Source: Pseudomonas putida
GTDB lineage: Bacteria; Pseudomonadota; Gammaproteobacteria; Pseudomonadales; Pseudomonadaceae
Reading direction: 5' to 3'
Assembly: GCF_001976065.1 (NCBI RefSeq)
Contig: NZ_MNAH01000006.1
Span: forward strand, 1-64,000
DNA: 64,000 bases
The notes beneath the pieces were generated by a model that saw nothing but the letters and a program-made list of their open reading frames with translations, made no database searches and was not told the DNA's origin. Position 1 is the stretch's first letter. Each line of letters begins with the position of its first letter. This document shows, piece by piece, positions 61,515-64,000 of this stretch. A program made the translations under genes and the position numbers.

Positions 61515-63185
61515 ATGACCGAGCCCGAAGAGCCCAGCCGCGAGCGCCTCAAGCTCCATTTTGCCCAGCGGGTAATTCATCAAGCACGTCAGGTTCTTGA
61601 GATCTGGCAGCGCCTGCAGCGCAGTGAATGGTCGACCCGAGAACTGGCGGAACTGAGTGAGGCCAACCTGCGCTTGCTGCGTTTCGCCGAACGCTTCGAA
61701 CAACCGGAACACAGCCAGCTGGCGCGTCAGATCGGCCAGTCCCTGGAGGCTGTCGACGCCAATCGCGGACGCCTGAGCAGCGGCCTGATCAGCGACCTCA
61801 ACCGGTTGATGCAACGCCTGTCCCGCACTGGCCTGCGCCAAGGCGATCAGCTCGACCAGACATTCCTGCCGCCCTTGCGCAAACCCATCTACGTGATGCT
61901 GCAGGATCATGACCGGGCCGAGCGACTGGCCAAGCAGCTGGAGTTTTTCGGGCTCAGCGCCCAGTCCCTGGAGAGCGTGTCGGCCTTCCGCTCTTCGATG
62001 GTCGAGCGCCTGCCCGCAGCAATCGTCATGGACGTCGACTTCAGTGGCCAAGGCGTCGGCCTGAAACTGGCGGCCGAAGCCCAGGAAGGTCTCGATCAGC
62101 GTTTGCCGCTGCTATTTTTCAGCCTGCATGAAACCGACACCCCGACCCGCCTCGCCGCCGTGCGCGCCGGCGGCCAGGAGTTCCTCACCGGCACCCTGGA
62201 AGCGTCGAGCCTGCTGGAAAAAATCGAGGTCCTGACCTGCGTTGCCCAGTACGAGCCCTATAAAGTGCTGATCATCGACGACTCGCGCGCCCAAGCCCTG
62301 CACACCGAGCGCCTGCTCAACAGCGCGGGGATCATCACCCGGACCCTGATCGAGCCGATCCAGGCCATGGCCGAACTGGCGGACTTTCAACCGGACCTGA
62401 TCATCCTCGACATGTACATGCCGGCCTGCACCGGCACGGAACTGGCCAAGGTGATCCGCCATAACGACCGCTATGTCAGCGTGCCGATCATCTACCTGTC
62501 GGCCGAGGACGACCTCGACAAGCAACTCGACGCCATGAGCGAGGGCGGCGACGACTTCCTGACCAAACCCATCAAGCCCCGGCACCTGATCACCACCGTG
62601 CGCAACCGTGCGGCGCGAGCACGCAACCTCAAGGCGCGGATGGTGCGCGACAGCCTCACTGGCCTGTACAACCACACGCACATCCTGCAATTGCTCGAAG
62701 ACTGCAGCTTTCGCGCGCGCCGCGAGGGCAAGCCGCTGAGTTTTGCGATGCTCGACATCGACCACTTCAAGCGCGTCAATGATAGCCACGGTCACCCCAT
62801 GGGCGACCGGGTGATCAAGAGCCTGGCGCTGTTTCTCAAGCAACGCTTGCGCAAGACCGATTTTATCGGCCGCTACGGTGGCGAAGAGTTCGCCATCGTC
62901 ATGCCCGACACCGACCTCGAATCGGCCGTCAAGGTACTCGACGAAATCCGTCAGCGCTTTGCCGAGATTCACTACCCCGCTCAACCCCAGGATCTATGGT
63001 GCACGTTCAGCGCCGGGGTGGTGGACCTGAGCGAACACTCCGACAGCCTGCTGATGGCCAGCCAGGCGGACGAGGCGCTGTACCGTGCCAAAGGCGCGGG
63101 ACGCAACCGTGTACAAGCCGCCAGGGCGCCAAGGCAAAATGCCACTATTTCATCGGAAGAGACCGATACGGTCATAACCCTGTAA
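61515..63185 (+). CDS. gcbA: Diguanylate cyclase GcbA with two receiver domains
   Basis: A 556-residue protein. The N-terminal about 110 residues are helical. Receiver 1 (about 118-240) keeps VMDVDF but has Thr where the conserved Lys should be (FLTGTL), so it is degenerate. Receiver 2 (about 252-370) is intact with VLIIDDSR, Asp299 in IILDMYMP and KPIKPR. The GGDEF domain has GGEEF at 455-459 with the inhibitory I-site RKTD (446-449) five residues earlier. It makes c-di-GMP with product inhibition. This matches GcbA of P. fluorescens, which promotes surface attachment (recalled). It is divergent from the DUF2333 gene. Confidence 0.9.
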   Translation: MTEPEEPSRERLKLHFAQRVIHQARQVLEIWQRLQRSEWSTRELAELSEANLRLLRFAERFEQPEHSQLARQIGQSLEAVDANRGRLSSGLISDLNRLMQRLSRTGLRQGDQLDQTFLPPLRKPIYVMLQDHDRAERLAKQLEFFGLSAQSLESVSAFRSSMVERLPAAIVMDVDFSGQGVGLKLAAEAQEGLDQRLPLLFFSLHETDTPTRLAAVRAGGQEFLTGTLEASSLLEKIEVLTCVAQYEPYKVLIIDDSRAQALHTERLLNSAGIITRTLIEPIQAMAELADFQPDLIILDMYMPACTGTELAKVIRHNDRYVSVPIIYLSAEDDLDKQLDAMSEGGDDFLTKPIKPRHLITTVRNRAARARNLKARMVRDSLTGLYNHTHILQLLEDCSFRARREGKPLSFAMLDIDHFKRVNDSHGHPMGDRVIKSLALFLKQRLRKTDFIGRYGGEEFAIVMPDTDLESAVKVLDEIRQRFAEIHYPAQPQDLWCTFSAGVVDLSEHSDSLLMASQADEALYRAKGAGRNRVQAARAPRQNATISSEETDTVITL

Positions 63186-63237
63186 CACAAACGCAATAAC
63201 TTCAGGCACTTACCATTTCTGCCGTTGGTAGTCCCTG

Positions 63238-64000
63238 ATGCGCCTGAAGCTGCTGACCAATCTCAACACCCTTCTTTTAGTTGCCGTGTGCGTAGCCTTG
63301 GGCGCCACACTCTGGTGGTCGCAAAAAGCCCTCGAACGCCCGTACCTGTTAATGGAGCGTTATCTGGGGTTGTCCCAGCAGTTCCAGAATGAAGTGGCGC
63401 GCAACATCGTGGAATACCTCGCCAGCGGCGATGCGTTGCGCTTGAGCAGCGCCAGCCAGGCCATCGACAACCTGCACGGGGAACTCGCCGAGTTGCCACC
63501 CGCCCTGGCTGAAACCTTGCGCCCGAGCCTGAACAACCTGGACGAATTCAGCAAAACCGATCTGCTGGCCGCCGGCAAGCTCGCGGGCGACCCACAGGCC
63601 CTGCTCGTGCAAGCCGAACGAGAGCTGGGCGCCAGCCTTGATCAACTCAGCCAGTACGCCAGTGGCAATGCGAGCTACCTGACGCCCCTTCTGATGGCCT
63701 CCCAGCACCTGGGCAAGCTGTCGCTGGCCCGGGACAAACTGGTCAGCAGCGGCCGCAGCGAACTGGCCGCCGATGCCGAGCGCGAAGTCACCAACATCCG
63801 CAGCCAGGCCGAACAACTGGACGCCCTGCCATTGTTGGGCGTGGCAGCCAGCAGCGAATCGAACACTGATGATTTCGCCGCGATGATGGGCCTGGAGAAC
63901 ACCGAGAAAGCCGCGGCCGAAGATGCCGGCGTGGGTTTCAAGCGTGAGCTCAACAGCCTGCTCGGCCGCTACCCGGCGGAACTGGCCCGCACTCGCGAGC
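63238..64000 (+). CDS. ctpL: Methyl-accepting chemotaxis protein, CtpL-like (3' end outside window)
   Basis: The first 254 codons of a chemoreceptor from ATG 63238; the reading frame is open to the right edge. TM1 is at about 10-27 (TLLLVAVCVALGATLWW). What follows is an all-helical, Ala/Leu-rich periplasmic domain (for example NEVARNIVEYLASGDALR), as in helical-bimodular sensors. Place after gcbA agrees with ctpL (PA4844), a phosphate-linked chemoreceptor in P. aeruginosa, from memory. HAMP and signalling domains are not visible, so the call depends on synteny. Confidence 0.75.
   Translation, partial: MRLKLLTNLNTLLLVAVCVALGATLWWSQKALERPYLLMERYLGLSQQFQNEVARNIVEYLASGDALRLSSASQAIDNLHGELAELPPALAETLRPSLNNLDEFSKTDLLAAGKLAGDPQALLVQAERELGASLDQLSQYASGNASYLTPLLMASQHLGKLSLARDKLVSSGRSELAADAEREVTNIRSQAEQLDALPLLGVAASSESNTDDFAAMMGLENTEKAAAEDAGVGFKRELNSLLGRYPAELARTRE

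Overview
The window is a chromosomal segment of a Pseudomonas, most likely of the P. fluorescens group. The evidence is high GC coding sequence, a 16S rRNA of gamma-proteobacterial type, many REP/REPIN palindromes of the kinds scattered through P. fluorescens genomes, and blocks of gene order that match from memory the P. aeruginosa loci PA0130-PA0148, PA4293-PA4306 and PA4839-PA4844. I could not run any database search; names rest on motifs, length and synteny.

Layout. 1-1381: the 5' half of a 16S rRNA gene read leftward, its leader with a boxA, three tandem rrn promoters and an intrinsic terminator that insulates them from the upstream genes. 1396-5372: beta-alanine catabolism (bauC-like semialdehyde dehydrogenase, bauA transaminase, divergent LysR regulator bauR). 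5464-18001: a purine-base uptake and deamination region with a TetR-type regulator, YigZ, a BMP-type ABC importer (ATPase, two permeases and a detached binding protein), an SDR enzyme, 8-oxoguanine deaminase, an orphan Fe(II)/2-oxoglutarate oxygenase and adenine deaminase; a chaA cation antiporter gene on the other strand interrupts it. The long intergenic region before the importer carries three exact DnaA-box nonamers. 18104-22654: ArsR and LysR regulators, a quinone-reductase-like enzyme, a 56-residue protein and a Bcr/CflA exporter. 22746-26441: copper homeostasis (copZ, copA, cueR), with two recognisable CueR-type operators having 19-bp spacers.

26502-34487: a RIO-type kinase, a chemoreceptor, an AraC regulator and a thiolase / large FabG / MaoC hydratase set resembling the mycobacterial fadA2-fabG4-htdX module. 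34617-49955: a complete Flp/Tad pilus locus: receiver-only response regulator, flp, rcpC-rcpA-tadZ-tadA-tadB-tadC-tadD plus a DUF3613 protein, pprB-fppA, a TadE/F pseudopilin with the pprA kinase, and tadG. PprA and PprB would control the operon, FppA would process the pilins, and RcpA/TadA/TadB/TadC form the secretin, ATPase and inner-membrane platform.

50068-56510: two DUF4136 lipoproteins, cmoM with a MazG-like pyrophosphohydrolase, a small membrane protein, dinF, and an orphan type VI vgrG-DUF4123 pair with no effector gene. 56742-64000: speA, yciH/SUI1, a Nudix hydrolase, a DUF2333 membrane protein, the diguanylate cyclase gcbA and the start of a CtpL-like chemoreceptor cut by the window end.

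Most of the window is ordinary core genome. The items most worth a second look are the DnaA-box cluster, the uncharacterised oxygenase and candidate operators in the purine region, the receiver-only protein beside flp, the moved tadG, the shortened VgrG, and a REP element that supplies the stop codon of a regulator gene.
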